A stretch of DNA of 64,000 nucleotides from an uncultured Kangiella sp. (lineage in GTDB: Bacteria > Pseudomonadota > Gammaproteobacteria > Enterobacterales > Kangiellaceae): assembly GCA_947503345.1 (NCBI GenBank), contig CANNCW010000003.1, forward strand, positions 1-64,000, in the 5' to 3' direction. Below are positions 56,608 to 64,000 of the stretch, one piece after another; within the stretch, counting starts at the first letter, position 1, and each line of letters begins with the position of its first letter. Below the pieces are notes generated by a model. That model was not told the origin of the DNA, made no database searches, and was given only the letters and a program-made list of their open reading frames with translations. The position numbers and the translations under genes were made by a program.

Positions 56608-59037
56608 TTAGTGAGCTTGGATCTCTTGTTGTGGCTTAGCCTTCTTTGAAGTTGCTTTAGATTTAGTAGCTGTACTTCTTGCTGCAGGCTCGGGTGGTCG
56701 CTCTAAAGCAATATCAATAACTTCATCGATCCACTTAACACAGTTTATCTCTAAATCTTTTTTGATATTCGCAGGAATATCAGCCAAATCGCGCTCATTG
56801 TCTTTTGGGATCATAACGGTTTTTATCCCTCCTCGATGAGCTGCTAATAATTTTTCCTTTAATCCACCAATTGGCAATACTTCACCTCGCAAAGTTATCT
56901 CGCCGGTCATGGCAACATCTTTACGCACTGGAATTCCTGTAAGACTTGATATCAATGCAGTACACATTCCAATACCAGCGCTTGGTCCATCTTTTGGAGT
57001 TGCACCTTCCGGAACATGCACATGAATATCTTTCTTTTCATAGAAATCTGGCTCAATTCCTAAAGCAAGACAACGACTTCTTACAACAGTCATAGCCGCC
57101 TGAATCGATTCTTTCATCACATCACCTAGCTGACCCGTAAAGCTAGTTTTGCCCTTACCATCAACAATTACAGACTCAATAGTTAACAGTTCGCCGCCTA
57201 CAGAAGTCCAAGCAAGACCCGTTACTTGCCCTACTTCGTTCTTCTCACCAGCTTTGCCATAATCAAATCTTTGAACACCTAAATATTTATCAATATTACC
57301 CTTGTTTACTTTGATGGTTTTCTTTTCTTTCTTAGCTAATAACTGCTCTTTCACTGTTTTGCGGCAAATTTTAGCTAATTCACGTTCTAAATTACGCACA
57401 CCAGACTCACGAGTATAGAATCGAATAATGCTTCTAATTCCCGATTCAGAAAGTTTCAACTCTCCTTCTCGCAAACCAGCATTACTCATTTGTTTTGGCA
57501 AAAGATAACGCGTAGCAATCTCTACCTTCTCATCTTCGGTATAACCTGGAATTCTAATAACTTCCATACGATCCAATAAAGGCGCAGGGATATTCATAGA
57601 GTTAGAGGTGGCAATAAACATCACTTCAGATAAGTCATAGTCCACTTCTAAATAATGATCATTAAAAGTATGGTTTTGCTCAGGGTCCAAAACTTCTAGT
57701 AATGCAGAAGATGGATCTCCACGCATATCCATTGCCATTTTGTCTATTTCGTCCAAAAGAAACAGCGGATTTTTCACTGCAGACTTGCTCATCTTTTGCA
57801 TAATTTTACCAGGCATAGCACCAATATAAGTTCTGCGATGCCCTCTTATTTCGGCCTCATCTCGAACTCCACCTAGCGCCATACGGACATATTTACGTCC
57901 AGTGGCTTTAGCAATGGACTGCCCGAGAGAAGTTTTACCAACTCCAGGCGGTCCCACTAAACATAAAACCGGCCCTTTCAATTTTTTTACACGTTGTTGA
58001 ACAGCTAAGTATTCTAAAATACGCTCTTTAACTTTATCTAAGCCATAATGGTCGGAGTTTAATGTCTCTTGAGCATTGGTTAAATCATGTTTAACTTTAG
58101 AACGTTTTTTCCAAGGAACCCCTAATAACCAGTCGATATAACCGCGAACGACGGTAGCCTCCGCGGACATTGGCGACATCATTTTCAGCTTCTTTAGTTC
58201 AGCCTCGGCTTTTGCTTTGGCTTCTTTATTCATGCCAGATTTAGCAATTTTATTTGCTAATTCTTCATGCTCTGAAGCTGTTTCTTCGCCATCGCCAAGC
58301 TCTTTTTGAATAGCTTTGATTTGTTCATTTAAATAGTACTCGCGCTGATTCTTTTCCATCTGATTTTTAACGCGACTACGAATTCGCTTTTCAACTTGTA
58401 ACAACTCCATTTCGCCTTCCATCTTACTCATAAGATGCTCAAGACGCTCTGAAGTATTCTCCATTTCAAGAATCTGTTGCTTATCTTGAATATTTAAAGC
58501 CATATGAGCCGCAATACTATCAGCTAAACGACTCGGTTCATCAATACCAGAAAGTGACGTTAAAATTTCACTGGGGACTTTTTTGTTTAACTTTACATAT
58601 TTATCAAAGTTGGCAAGCGTTGCTCTGGCTAAACCGTCTTCTTCTGAAGGATTAAGTGAGGCTGTAGCAACAGTTTCAACTTCTGCAACATACATGGGCT
58701 CAGTCTCAGTGTATTGAATCACTTTGGCGCGCTGAACACCTTCAACCAAAACTTTAACATTGCCATCAGGTAGCTTTAGCATCTGTAAAATCGTTGCCAC
58801 ACAACCATAATCATAAATTTGCTCTGGTTCTGGCATATCTTCAGAAGCTTCTTTTTGAGCAACTAACATTACTTGCTTATCGCCGTTAGTCGCTTCTTCT
58901 AAAGCTAAAATCGATTTTTCACGACCAACAAATAGTGGGATAACCATATGAGGGAATACCACCACATCTCGTAATGGCAATAACGGAAGTTGTTTATTCT
59001 TTTGTTCTACAATGGTTTCTTCTGTATCACTTGACAT
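56608..59037 (-). CDS. lon: ATP-dependent protease Lon
   Basis: The 809-residue protease (E. coli 784) has the LON substrate domain ([24 protein letters not shown]). A coiled middle, AAA+ domain with GPPGVGKT and FLLDEIDKM, and the Ser-Lys protease domain with [12 protein letters not shown] and [17 protein letters not shown] follow. It ends in a Lys/Ala-rich tail of about 30 residues, longer than usual. It lies downstream of clpX in the same direction with 98 bases between. Confidence 0.97.
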   Translation of the reverse strand: MSSDTEETIVEQKNKQLPLLPLRDVVVFPHMVIPLFVGREKSILALEEATNGDKQVMLVAQKEASEDMPEPEQIYDYGCVATILQMLKLPDGNVKVLVEGVQRAKVIQYTETEPMYVAEVETVATASLNPSEEDGLARATLANFDKYVKLNKKVPSEILTSLSGIDEPSRLADSIAAHMALNIQDKQQILEMENTSERLEHLMSKMEGEMELLQVEKRIRSRVKNQMEKNQREYYLNEQIKAIQKELGDGEETASEHEELANKIAKSGMNKEAKAKAEAELKKLKMMSPMSAEATVVRGYIDWLLGVPWKKRSKVKHDLTNAQETLNSDHYGLDKVKERILEYLAVQQRVKKLKGPVLCLVGPPGVGKTSLGQSIAKATGRKYVRMALGGVRDEAEIRGHRRTYIGAMPGKIMQKMSKSAVKNPLFLLDEIDKMAMDMRGDPSSALLEVLDPEQNHTFNDHYLEVDYDLSEVMFIATSNSMNIPAPLLDRMEVIRIPGYTEDEKVEIATRYLLPKQMSNAGLREGELKLSESGIRSIIRFYTRESGVRNLERELAKICRKTVKEQLLAKKEKKTIKVNKGNIDKYLGVQRFDYGKAGEKNEVGQVTGLAWTSVGGELLTIESVIVDGKGKTSFTGQLGDVMKESIQAAMTVVRSRCLALGIEPDFYEKKDIHVHVPEGATPKDGPSAGIGMCTALISSLTGIPVRKDVAMTGEITLRGEVLPIGGLKEKLLAAHRGGIKTVMIPKDNERDLADIPANIKKDLEINCVKWIDEVIDIALERPPEPAARSTATKSKATSKKAKPQQEIQAH

Positions 59038-59094
59038 GCAAACTAGTCCTAACTTAATACTGCCGAATCAAATAATGATTTCGGGAAATTCGGT

Positions 59095-59115
59095 TAGGGC
59101 TCAGATAGAGCCCTA
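59095..59115. other. Stem-loop between clpX and lon
   Basis: TAGGGCTC (59095-59102) and GAGCCCTA (59108-59115) pair across AGATA. A U-run exists only on the plus-strand side, so in the clpX direction it may be a weak terminator or a processing site. A second, imperfect repeat lies at 59063-59093. Confidence 0.5.
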
Positions 59116-59135
59116 TTTTTATAATCTTGTGTAAA

Positions 59136-60401
59136 CTATTCTGAAGCAGCTTTCGCCTGTGAATCGTAGATTAGTAAAGGCTCAGCCTCACCTTTCACAA
59201 CTGCTGCATCAATACAAACTTTGCTTACACCTTCCAAAGAAGGTAGTTCATACATGGTGTCTAATAAGATTTCTTCAAGTATTGAACGCAAGCCACGAGC
59301 ACCAGTGCGTCGCTCCATAGCTTTTTTAGCGATGGCTTCAAGCGCGTCTTTACGGAACTCTAGCTCAACATTTTCTAACATTAGCAATTTATTGTACTGC
59401 TTAGTTAAAGCATTTTTTGGCTCAGTTAAAATACGTACTAGCGCGGTTTGATCTAATTCTTGCAGTGTTGCAACAATCGGTAAACGACCGATAAACTCTG
59501 GAATTAAGCCAAACTTTACTAAATCATCCGGCTCGATACTTTTCAGCATTTCACCAATCGCTTTACCATCTGTAGGCTCTTTAACATCAGCACCAAAACC
59601 AATTCCACCTTTTGCTGTACGTTCTTGGATTAGCTTTTCAATACCTGCAAAGGCGCCGCCACAAACAAATAAAATATTGCCGGTATTTACTTGCAAAAAT
59701 TCTTGCTGAGGGTGCTTACGCCCACCTTGAGGTGGAACAGATGCCACGGTACCTTCGATTAATTTCAACAATGCTTGTTGAACACCTTCGCCGGAAACAT
59801 CTCGTGTAATTGATGGGTTGTCAGATTTTCGCGAAATCTTATCAATTTCATCAATGTAGACAATACCACGTTCAGCCTTTTCGACATCATAATCGCACTT
59901 CTGCAATAGCTTTTGAATGATGTTTTCAACGTCTTCGCCCACATAACCTGCTTCGGTTAAAGTGGTAGCATCAGCCATTGTAAAAGGGACATCCAACATT
60001 CGGGCTAGAGTTTCGGCTAAAAGAGTTTTACCTGAACCAGTTGGTCCTATTAATAGGATATTACTCTTACCTAACTCAACTCCATCATCTTGTGATGATT
60101 GTGGTTCATTTTCTAAGCGCTTGTAATGATTATAGACAGCAACCGATAAGACTTTTTTTGCTCGCTCCTGACCAATTACATATTCATTCAAGAATTCATT
60201 GATTATATTTGGAGTCGGTAAATCACGCTGGACTCCATCATCGCCAATATTTTTAACTTCTTCTATAATAATATCATTACAGAGATCCACGCATTCGTTA
60301 CATATGAATACCCTTGGGCCCGCAATTAATTTCTTTACTTCATGTTGGCTTTTGCCACAAAAAGAGCAATATAGTGTTTTTTTATCTGAGTTGTCGCTCA
60401 T
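59136..60401 (-). CDS. clpX: ClpXP unfoldase subunit ClpX
   Basis: The 421-residue AAA+ unfoldase has an N-terminal zinc domain ([14 protein letters not shown] and CNECVDLC). Walker A GPTGSGKT, pore loop GYVGED and Walker [10 protein letters not shown] are followed by [12 protein letters not shown] (sensor 2). IGFGADV near residue 270 contains the ClpP-binding IGF loop, so ClpP should exist elsewhere. The upstream neighbour here is a divergent phosphatase gene instead of clpP. Confidence 0.97.
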   Translation of the reverse strand: MSDNSDKKTLYCSFCGKSQHEVKKLIAGPRVFICNECVDLCNDIIIEEVKNIGDDGVQRDLPTPNIINEFLNEYVIGQERAKKVLSVAVYNHYKRLENEPQSSQDDGVELGKSNILLIGPTGSGKTLLAETLARMLDVPFTMADATTLTEAGYVGEDVENIIQKLLQKCDYDVEKAERGIVYIDEIDKISRKSDNPSITRDVSGEGVQQALLKLIEGTVASVPPQGGRKHPQQEFLQVNTGNILFVCGGAFAGIEKLIQERTAKGGIGFGADVKEPTDGKAIGEMLKSIEPDDLVKFGLIPEFIGRLPIVATLQELDQTALVRILTEPKNALTKQYNKLLMLENVELEFRKDALEAIAKKAMERRTGARGLRSILEEILLDTMYELPSLEGVSKVCIDAAVVKGEAEPLLIYDSQAKAASE

Positions 60402-60646
60402 TTATACCTCTGTCTTTGGCAGACATATTGAACCCTTCATTATGGGGGTTAAAATTCCATCTTCAATAAACAAATTTCAATATAAACTAACATTAGCAAA
60501 ATCTTTCAATCAATCAAAGTAAAATACTTAAGGAATACCCGTATTTTACTTATTTGAAACATTTTTCTAGGTTTTAGAAATAATTGGCCTTTCTAGCAAT
60601 GAGATATGCTATTTTTATACTTTATCACTTAATGATCTAAAAACTC

Positions 60647-62467
60647 ATGCATCCACGTTTTTTGCAACTCCACTTTATATTATTGGCAATTTTATTAATT
60701 CTCAGTGGCTGCGCCAATATCAAGCCTTCTTTGAATTCAACTGCTAGCGATAAATCGCAAATAAGACCTCCCATAACGGTTATTGCTGACGTTCATGGTG
60801 ATTTCCCAACCATGCGAAAATTGCTTATTGCGGGAAATATCATAGATCATGAAAACAACTGGATAGCGGGTAATCGAATATTAGTCAGCTTAGGAGATCT
60901 CGTTGATCGAGGACCTGACTCTCGCCAGATTCTGGACTTTTTCATGCAGCTGGAAGCTCAAGCACAGCAAGCAGGCGGAGCATTTCTAATCGCCTTGGGT
61001 AACCATGAGGTTATGAACATCAGAGGTGATTTGCGTTACGTGTCCGATGAAGAGTTTGCCGCTTTTTCAAATGATGAACCAGCAAATACAAGAAGCGATG
61101 TTTATAAAAGCTTTCTAATTGAGTCCAACTTAGAAGATAGTACAGAAAACCAAGCTATATTTTTAGAACGCTATCCACCAGGTTTTTTTGGTCATATTCA
61201 AGCTTATGCCCCCGATGGTAAATATGGTCAATGGTTATTAAGCAAAAGTGTCATATTACATCTTCAGAATAAACTATTTGCTCATGGTGGCTTTTCTGAG
61301 CAGTTACTAGCCACAGGGAAAACCATTACAGAACTTAATCTACAGTTAATGGCAGAATTAAAAGAATACAGTCAGCTTTGGCGTGAGCTTATCGATTTAG
61401 GCGTTTTTGAGTATCATTATTCTAAACGTGAACAACTTGCAGCTGCTAAAGAATATTCTAAGTCTGAAAAATCAGCCCCCACAATCAAGCAAACTTTTAG
61501 AAAAGCACAACGTTTTGTCAAACTGGCTAATTCATTATTATTTAGCCGTTACGGGCCTACTTGGTATCGCGGTAATATGTATTGCCATGAATACGCTCAA
61601 GAAAACACACTAAATGATCTTTTGACTCATTTCGACGCAGAACAAATCTTCTTAGGCCACACGCCAGATGAAAGTATGCAGGTTCGTTCAAGATTTGGGG
61701 GAAAAGTCATAATGTTAGATACAGGGATGTCAAAAGCTTATTATGCAGGCAATCCCAGCTTGGTACATATTAATGACGACAACTTAACGGTTTTAAATCT
61801 TAATGATAGTAATAACCAAAGTCCTACTATCGATAGCGTAAGAAAACCACTCTTCGCAGATGAACTATCAGATGAATACCTCACCAAGCTCTTTATCAAA
61901 GATAGCAAAAACATATTGAAAGGAAATAATTTACTGTTCAAAGATAAAGAAAAAACTATTAAAGCTAGTTTTATTTCTGGTGTAGATGCACTGCATGAAT
62001 TATCCGCGTTCAAAATTGACCGTTTACTTGGCTTACATTTAGTCCCATTCACTATGGAATATCAGTTCCAAGGGAAAACAGGGGTTTTGCAATATCGTTT
62101 AGAAAACACCATATCTAAAGCAGAGTTAATTGATTCCGAGAAACCGCGTAGAAGCTTTTGTAATCAACAGAACTCAGAAAACCTCATGCAAGTTTTTGAC
62201 TTCCTAATTGGCAATACAAGGAGTTTAGAAGATCAAGTTTTTAATAAAGGTAATGCTCAATTATGGTTAATACAAAACCATAGTGCCTTTACCGAACAGT
62301 TAGATACGGACATCCTAAATCAGATAGAAATATCACCAAGCTTCAAAAAAGCCATTCAAAATCTAACCATTAATAATTTAACAAATGCTGTAGGGGAACA
62401 AATAAATCGACAGCAAATTAGAGATGTGTTGAAGAGAAAAAAATTTCTGCTAATGGAAAATAATTAA
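60647..62467 (+). CDS. Metallophosphatase lipoprotein with a degenerate Fam20/HipA-like kinase C-terminus
   Basis: The 606-residue protein has a lipobox (LILSGC, Cys22). The PPP-type metallophosphatase domain (about 43-400) shows all metal motifs: DVHGD (48-52), GDLVDRG (83-89), GNHEVMN (118-124) and GHTP (337-340). From about 410 the pattern resembles secreted/HipA-like kinases: Lys439 in KASF, Glu451 in HELSAFKIDRLLGL with VP (466-467), and FDFLIGN (517-523). Catalytic Asp after LIGNT is Arg525 and the metal-binding DHS is NHS (544-546), so that half should be inactive. The gene is divergent from clpX. Confidence 0.75.
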   Translation: MHPRFLQLHFILLAILLILSGCANIKPSLNSTASDKSQIRPPITVIADVHGDFPTMRKLLIAGNIIDHENNWIAGNRILVSLGDLVDRGPDSRQILDFFMQLEAQAQQAGGAFLIALGNHEVMNIRGDLRYVSDEEFAAFSNDEPANTRSDVYKSFLIESNLEDSTENQAIFLERYPPGFFGHIQAYAPDGKYGQWLLSKSVILHLQNKLFAHGGFSEQLLATGKTITELNLQLMAELKEYSQLWRELIDLGVFEYHYSKREQLAAAKEYSKSEKSAPTIKQTFRKAQRFVKLANSLLFSRYGPTWYRGNMYCHEYAQENTLNDLLTHFDAEQIFLGHTPDESMQVRSRFGGKVIMLDTGMSKAYYAGNPSLVHINDDNLTVLNLNDSNNQSPTIDSVRKPLFADELSDEYLTKLFIKDSKNILKGNNLLFKDKEKTIKASFISGVDALHELSAFKIDRLLGLHLVPFTMEYQFQGKTGVLQYRLENTISKAELIDSEKPRRSFCNQQNSENLMQVFDFLIGNTRSLEDQVFNKGNAQLWLIQNHSAFTEQLDTDILNQIEISPSFKKAIQNLTINNLTNAVGEQINRQQIRDVLKRKKFLLMENN

Positions 62468-62468
62468 T

Positions 62469-62491
62469 AAAATGCCCGCATAAAGCGGGCA
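62469..62491 (-). terminator. Terminator of the pilY1-pilin transcript
   Basis: TGCCCGC (62473-62479) and GCGGGCA (62485-62491) pair across a 5-base loop. In the minus direction TTTTATTAATTA follows. It is 17 bases past the pilin stop. Confidence 0.8.
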
Positions 62492-62508
62492 AGATTTCAT
62501 AACAATAT

Positions 62509-62940
62509 TTAACAACTATCACCACCTGACTCAGGCCAACAGTTACTTGAATTTTTAGACCAAGTTTTTGCGCCTTGTTCATTGATAGTTAAATTGCCAT
62601 CAGATGTTGGTTGCGATCCTGTAGGCGTTGCAGTCAAGGTGTATGTTGAAGCTGACACATTACTTAATCCGATACTATAATAGGCTGTTCCACCATCAGC
62701 AGGAACTTGAGTTGAAATTACCCCCGCGGTATCAACTCCAGCATAGCTAAAATTATTATTAGCTTTAAATCTTTCAACTGCTTGTGATGCAGACAATAAG
62801 GCTCCCATTGCATCCGCTCTTTTCGAGCGAATTACATAATTACTATATGAAGGCAGTGCTATTGCCGCAATTATTGCTATGATAACGACAACTATCATTA
62901 CTTCTAACAAGGTGAAAGCATCTTTTTTGTTCAAATTCAC
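62509..62940 (-). CDS. Type IV pilin (PilE/PilA-type prepilin)
   Basis: From GTG 62940 the 143-residue prepilin has leader MNLNKKDA before FTLLEVMIVVVIIAIIAAIALP (Phe+1, Glu+5). A globular head with YAGV and a C-terminal Cys pair (NCWPESGGDSC) follows. I choose GTG because GGAG lies nine bases upstream and the GTG overlaps the pilY1 stop (GTGA); ATG 62955 is the alternative and would give a 13-residue leader. The -1 residue is Ala, where Gly is usual. Confidence 0.85.
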   Translation of the reverse strand: MNLNKKDAFTLLEVMIVVVIIAIIAAIALPSYSNYVIRSKRADAMGALLSASQAVERFKANNNFSYAGVDTAGVISTQVPADGGTAYYSIGLSNVSASTYTLTATPTGSQPTSDGNLTINEQGAKTWSKNSSNCWPESGGDSC

Positions 62941-64000
62941 TTTTGCTGTCTCCATTTAACGGTTCTAACCCCACCATTTAAAAAGTCACAATCATCGCCA
63001 CTACAAATGGTCTGCGTACCAACTAATGTTGCTATAGAGGTATCATCAGGGAATAAAATCGTCACACCAGGTGCAATGCCTACGTAATTCACATTTGTAT
63101 AACGATCAGTGGGGTCAGCTAATAGTCCAGTTTCAAAACTACTAACAGACGGAGCACCATCTAGTAACTTAACACCATATAATCGATTAACAGTTGACGT
63201 TACCCCACATTGAACACCTTGGCCAGGAATAAAAGTAGTAAAAAATACATTGAAGTCAACCGTCGTACTATTAGCTAAAACCTTTTCGCCAGGTGCTAGT
63301 TTTATATACCACCCTTTTTTATTTGCTTTTCGAATATCATCAACACTTAAGAACACAGTATTTCCATCAGCATCAATGGTCCCACTAGTCACATCTATTA
63401 TGTCGGCGGGAAGAATTGGGTCATTATCTCCAGTATTTTTATCAACTCCCGTAATTTCAAAATCAAAAAATGCATAAAATTTATCAACAGATTTCGACTG
63501 TTTCGGATCACTACGATGCCCCGATCCCAAAACTATTGTAGCGAAGCTAACACCTTGATAGTCTGCGAATATTACATCCGGTTTCGCATAGAATCTATAT
63601 GAATGGTCAGTAGTATCAGAGCCCATATCAGCAACCACGTCAATCGTATTAGCTTCCTTTGCAAACAAATCTAGTCGATAGATCTTTCCGCCAACATCTG
63701 ATGCATAAATGTGCTCAACAACTCCATCATTATTTATATCTATGAATGTTAAGTTCGCGGCAATACTATTTTTTATTACAGAGTTGTTAGCCAATGTGGT
63801 GGCAGTTATGTTGTTTGGTATCGAGCTGATACTTTCATAAAAAGGAGTATAAAAAATAGCGTTTCCTTTTATTAATGATGAATTTGGATTTGGTGGGTAA
63901 TTTATAGGATCCCTTTGATCAAAATACGTATCAAAGCCACCTGAAAAAACTAATCGTTTAGCATACTGATCAGCGTTATTTTCCGGCAGTTTTACAACAG
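62937..64000 (-). CDS. pilY1: PilY1-like type IV pilus tip/biogenesis protein (C-terminal part; 5' end outside the window)
   Basis: The frame is open from 62937 to the right edge (354 codons). The part nearest the edge reads RLVFSGGFDTYFDQRDPINY. The ISSIPNNITATTLANNSVIKN region continues straight through a TTG at 63794, which is not a true start. DINNDGVVEHIYASDVGGKIYRLD resembles the calcium loop and beta-propeller blade of PilY1. The stop overlaps the pilin start by four bases, as in minor-pilin operons. PilY1 sits at the pilus tip and aids extension and adhesion. Confidence 0.85.
   Translation of the reverse strand, partial: VVKLPENNADQYAKRLVFSGGFDTYFDQRDPINYPPNPNSSLIKGNAIFYTPFYESISSIPNNITATTLANNSVIKNSIAANLTFIDINNDGVVEHIYASDVGGKIYRLDLFAKEANTIDVVADMGSDTTDHSYRFYAKPDVIFADYQGVSFATIVLGSGHRSDPKQSKSVDKFYAFFDFEITGVDKNTGDNDPILPADIIDVTSGTIDADGNTVFLSVDDIRKANKKGWYIKLAPGEKVLANSTTVDFNVFFTTFIPGQGVQCGVTSTVNRLYGVKLLDGAPSVSSFETGLLADPTDRYTNVNYVGIAPGVTILFPDDTSIATLVGTQTICSGDDCDFLNGGVRTVKWRQQK

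Noticed and set aside
63792..63794. TTG as the start of the pilY1-like gene
   Set aside because: The frame continues upstream to the window edge with PilY1-like sequence and no ribosome site precedes the TTG.

Overview
The window looks like chromosomal core DNA of an AT-rich gammaproteobacterium, most likely a marine heterotroph near the Kangiella/Aliikangiella group. That placement is inference from gene order and protein style; no 16S rRNA gene is present. Several gene orders are classic for the class: ybbA-ybbP opposite tesA, fadR opposite nhaB, mltD-gloB-yafS-rnhA-dnaQ, sapABCDF, ycjX-ycjF and clpX-lon-hupB-ppiD. I see no insertion sequence, prophage, CRISPR array or integron.

Layout. 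1-113: lysine/alanine tail of a histone-H1-like protein. 183-6178 (minus): rlmKL, pyrD, topA. 6371-11673: ybbP-ybbA, a CxxC peroxidase-like protein, tesA, and ompW behind two perfect FNR sites. 11841-17736: an arginine block in which the succinyltransferase-pathway genes astC (minus) and astA-astB (plus) are followed by argC-argB. 17941-20822: a DUF2799 lipoprotein, then a BlaI repressor and a BlaR1-like M56 peptidase fused to a TonB domain, with two BlaI-type operators. 20945-28178: a dicarboxylate/amino-acid symporter, an sohB-tpm-S9 peptidase operon and a VolA-like surface lipase. 28324-35349: fadR, nhaB, a small membrane protein, dnaQ, rnhA, a methyltransferase, gloB and mltD. 35411-39872: an overlapping four-gene operon ycjX-ycjF-natA-natB. 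39937-46688: an unrecognised secreted protein and a TonB2-type energy-transduction operon (DUF3450, ttpC, exbB2, exbD2, tonB2, TPR). 46979-53750: an outer-membrane-like protein and sapABCDF. 53830-60401: ppiD, tRNA-Asp, tRNA-Val, hupB, lon and clpX. 60647-64000: a metallophosphatase lipoprotein with a degenerate kinase-like C-terminus, then a type IV pilin gene overlapping the 3' end of a pilY1-like gene that runs off the window.

Much of the window concerns peptide and amino-acid use and envelope energetics. Peptides can enter through Sap, be cut by the S9 peptidase, and arginine be degraded by AST enzymes, while the TonB2 module and the BlaR-TonB fusion serve the outer membrane. The points most worth following are the ast/argCB union, the phosphatase-pseudokinase fusion, the BlaI-controlled peptidase-TonB fusion, and the unknown 544-residue protein whose Shine-Dalgarno lies inside a terminator-like hairpin.
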